Below are positions 4,528 to 5,647 of a stretch of DNA of 5,647 nucleotides, one piece after another. Origin of the DNA: Candidatus Bathyarchaeota archaeon. Lineage in GTDB: Archaea; Thermoproteota; Bathyarchaeia; 40CM-2-53-6; FEN-987. Every line of letters starts with the position of its first letter. The first letter of the stretch is position 1. The stretch lies in the NCBI GenBank assembly GCA_003152955.1, contig PMBQ01000068.1, forward strand, positions 1 to 5,647, in the 5' to 3' direction. Under the pieces are notes generated by a model. That model was not told the DNA's origin and did no database searches. It saw only the letters and a program-made list of their open reading frames with translations. A program made the translations under genes and the position numbers.

Positions 4528-4602
4528 TGGACGCTGCTGGGGTCGAACCAGCGACCTTACGCGTGTGAGGCGTACGCTCTGAACCAACTGAGCTAAGCGT
4601 CC
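4528..4602 (-). tRNA. tRNA-Val, anticodon CAC
   Basis: The 75-base gene folds completely. The acceptor stem is GGACGCT with AGCGTCC, the D stem GCTC with GAGC, and the anticodon stem TACGC with GCGTA around the loop CTCACAC (anticodon CAC, reading GUG valine codons). The variable loop has five bases, the T stem is GCTGG with CCAGC around TTCGACC, and the discriminator base is A. CCA is not encoded, so it must be added after transcription. A good promoter lies upstream at 4627-4655. The 3' 44 bases recur at 1033-1076, making this gene the likely integration site of the unit to its left. The intact copy keeps the host tRNA functional, as is usual for such elements. Confidence 0.97.
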
Positions 4603-4626
4603 GGGGGTGCTACACTCCACGATAGG

Positions 4627-4655
4627 AATATACAACAGAAATCTCAGGAACGCAA
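4627..4655 (-). promoter_or_regulatory. promoter of tRNA-Val
   Basis: On the minus strand TTGCGT (4655-4650) and TATATT (4632-4627) are separated by exactly 17 bases. Transcription would start near 4620, about 18 bases before the mature tRNA 5' end at 4602. The boxes fit the sigma-70-like consensus used for stable RNA genes. Confidence 0.65.
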
Positions 4656-4669
4656 CACCGTTCGGCTCC

Positions 4670-4693
4670 CTCTCGAAGCACTCTCTCGAAGCA
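4670..4693. repeat. short tandem repeat, CTCTCGAAGCA twice
   Basis: The 11-mer occurs at 4670-4680 and 4683-4693, a period of 13 bases. It lies between the end of the right-hand T9SS gene (4751) and the tRNA promoter, just upstream of the -35 box. It could be a regulatory site pair for the tRNA or incidental. No convincing terminator for the T9SS gene is visible in 4603-4750. Confidence 0.5.
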
Positions 4694-4750
4694 TTTCCCT
4701 TGGGGGGCGGATCACCCGCGAGTTGACCAGAACACCTGCGACGGAGCGCG

Positions 4751-5647
4751 TCACCTCACCAAGAGTGTTGCCTTCGTTGACACGTAGTCCCCCGCTCTCA
4801 GCTGGTAGAAGTACACGCCGCTTGCCAGGCTGGTGCCATTGAATCGCACGTCATGATACCCCGTTTCCTGGGTTTCGTCAACAAGTGTGGCGACTTGTTG
4901 TCCCAACGTATTGAAAACAGTCAACGTCACGTGAGACCTGGCCGGGAGTCCGTAACGAATAATGGTGACGGGGTTGAAGGGATTCGGGTAGTTCTGGTCA
5001 AGTTCGAATCGCACAGGAGAATCCATCTGAATCAACTGTGCATCGTACGTTGTACTCGTTCCATCCAGGTCCAGCTGCACCAATCTCACCCACCATGAAC
5101 CACCGGCAATTGGCAGTATAACAGCATATTTCTGAGGTTCAAGTGTCGTGCCGTGGCCGTGAATGAGTTCGCCGACATTCTCCCAATGCTGTCTGTCCGG
5201 ACTCTTTTGAACATAGAAGCCATAGTTGTTGATTTCGGAAACAGTGGCCCATGTTAAGCGCGCCGAATTGGTGCTGTACTTCGTCGCCGTGAATGATGCA
5301 AGTTGAATCGGGAGGATCTCGGAAATTGGCCGACGCCAAACGCCGCTGCCACTTGTCCCTGCAAAAAGGTTCGTGCCGGACACGGCAAAAGTGACGACAT
5401 CAGCGTTCGGCATGCCAGCATTGACTGATGTCCAGTTTGCACCTTTGTCTCTGGAAAGAAAGATCCCGCCCCCCGACGCACCTGCAATCATCTCTGTGTC
5501 GCTTTGATCAGTCCACACGGCAAGAGAGCCGAATTGCCGCCCCGAGCCGGAATCAATTTGTTTCCATGACGTCGCATAATCCGTGGAGAGGAACATTTTC
5601 CCCCCATTCCCTGCGAACAGGTTCGTTCCGCTCACAACGAGAAATCT
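4751..5647 (-). CDS. T9SS-secreted repeat protein, C-terminal part (5' end outside window)
   Basis: The 298 visible residues are open to the right edge, so the true start lies outside; the GTG at 5635 is not a start. Residues 1-105 hold propeller-type repeats with Asp-box-like STDYATSW (21-28) and SRDKGANW (65-72), and the phrase VSGTNLFAG occurs twice (about 5-13 and 89-97). From LPIQLASFTA (about 112) to about 208 there is a fibronectin-III-like domain of the sort that often precedes the sorting signal, with LTWATVSEINNYGFYVQKS and VRLVQLDLDG. The T9SS C-terminal domain runs from NYPNPFNP (219-226) to GVYFYQLRAGDYVSTKATLL at the end. The protein is expected to be exported across both membranes and to be released or anchored at the surface. 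Its ligand is unknown. It is related in plan to the protein at 1849-3207, but the sorting domains are clearly diverged, so this is not a recent duplicate. It lies outside the putative tRNA-integrated unit. Confidence 0.88.
   Translation of the reverse strand, partial: RFLVVSGTNLFAGNGGKMFLSTDYATSWKQIDSGSGRQFGSLAVWTDQSDTEMIAGASGGGIFLSRDKGANWTSVNAGMPNADVVTFAVSGTNLFAGTSGSGVWRRPISEILPIQLASFTATKYSTNSARLTWATVSEINNYGFYVQKSPDRQHWENVGELIHGHGTTLEPQKYAVILPIAGGSWWVRLVQLDLDGTSTTYDAQLIQMDSPVRFELDQNYPNPFNPVTIIRYGLPARSHVTLTVFNTLGQQVATLVDETQETGYHDVRFNGTSLASGVYFYQLRAGDYVSTKATLLVR

Larger units (their letters stand above)
1033..4571. mobile_element. putative tRNA-Val-integrated unit, about 3.5 kb, without its own recombinase
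   Basis: The segment is bounded by the truncated tRNA copy on the left and the intact tRNA on the right, in direct orientation, as expected for attR and attL after integration into a tRNA 3' end. The content is accessory in character: a toxin-antitoxin pair next to one end, one exported T9SS-type protein, and broken frames next to the tRNA. No tyrosine or serine recombinase, transposase or replication gene is visible in any frame. It may be mobilised in trans, be a decayed island, or have arisen by tandem integration of related elements, because the DNA beyond each attachment copy is also related. The boundaries are seen directly; the mobility is inference. Confidence 0.45.
4061..4571. repeat. 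long diverged direct repeat, copy B (ends inside the intact tRNA-Val)
   Basis: This is the partner of 525-1076, in the same orientation. It includes the 3' 44 bases of the functional tRNA-Val and about 465 bases of its 3' flank. Identity is complete in the tRNA part, about 88 percent over 4408-4464, and much lower elsewhere with indels. Homology seems to fade at about 4061 (525 in copy A); beyond that the two sides look unrelated. Because a tRNA gene normally has one 3' flank, two related flanks imply either successive insertion of related elements or an old duplication. Confidence 0.75.

Noticed and set aside
4386..4568. Plus-strand 60-codon open frame ending in AGVEPATLRV
   Set aside because: That ending is the translation of antisense tRNA-Val, a well-known false gene signature.
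4701..4726. Rho-independent terminator for the right-hand T9SS gene
   Set aside because: The GCGG/CCGC pairing is only about four base pairs and has no T-run on the minus strand.
1..5647. CRISPR array, rRNA, insertion sequence or integrase gene
   Set aside because: There are no regularly spaced repeats, no rRNA-like sequence, and no transposase or recombinase motifs in any frame.

Overview
The window looks like a chromosomal segment of a member of the Bacteroidota/Ignavibacteria-type (FCB) lineage. Two minus-strand genes end in the 'NYPNPFNP ... GVYFY.L.AGD' carboxy-terminal sorting domain of type IX secretion (T9SS) substrates. The 'NPFNP' wording and the beta-propeller Asp-box repeats ahead of it are typical of Ignavibacteria, Calditrichota and relatives. 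Base composition appears roughly balanced. The exact lineage is an inference.

Layout, left to right. Bases 1-38 hold the first codons of a minus-strand VOC (glyoxalase-like) gene with a good ribosome binding site. Bases 181-1076 contain decayed minus-strand reading frames and end in a 44-base fragment of a tRNA-Val gene. Bases 1188-1803 carry a complete toxin-antitoxin pair on the plus strand: Phd/YefM-type antitoxin, then RelE/ParE-type toxin, overlapping by 11 bases, with a promoter/operator in front. Converging on it is a complete minus-strand gene (1849-3207) for an exported Asp-box protein with a T9SS tail. Bases 3208-3832 are gene-poor, with inverted repeats and a possible small broken plus-strand gene. 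Bases 3833-4497 hold further decayed minus-strand frames. An intact tRNA-Val(CAC) lies on the minus strand at 4528-4602 with a clear promoter. From 4751 to the right edge is the C-terminal part of a second T9SS-type protein.

The most interesting structure is the tRNA arrangement. The 3' part of the intact tRNA, from the anticodon stem-loop to the discriminator base, is duplicated without a mismatch 3495 bases away. That is the classic footprint of an element integrated by a site-specific recombinase into a tRNA gene. The flanking DNA on the 3' side of both copies is also related over about 510-550 bases, though heavily diverged. This suggests two related units integrated one behind the other at the same tRNA. 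The unit bounded by the two copies carries the toxin-antitoxin pair, the Asp-box/T9SS protein and gene wreckage, but no recombinase. If it is mobile it would need an integrase supplied from elsewhere, or it is a decayed island. Several short peptide frames in the two flanks show mostly synonymous differences, so the flanks probably descend from minus-strand coding DNA that is now broken.
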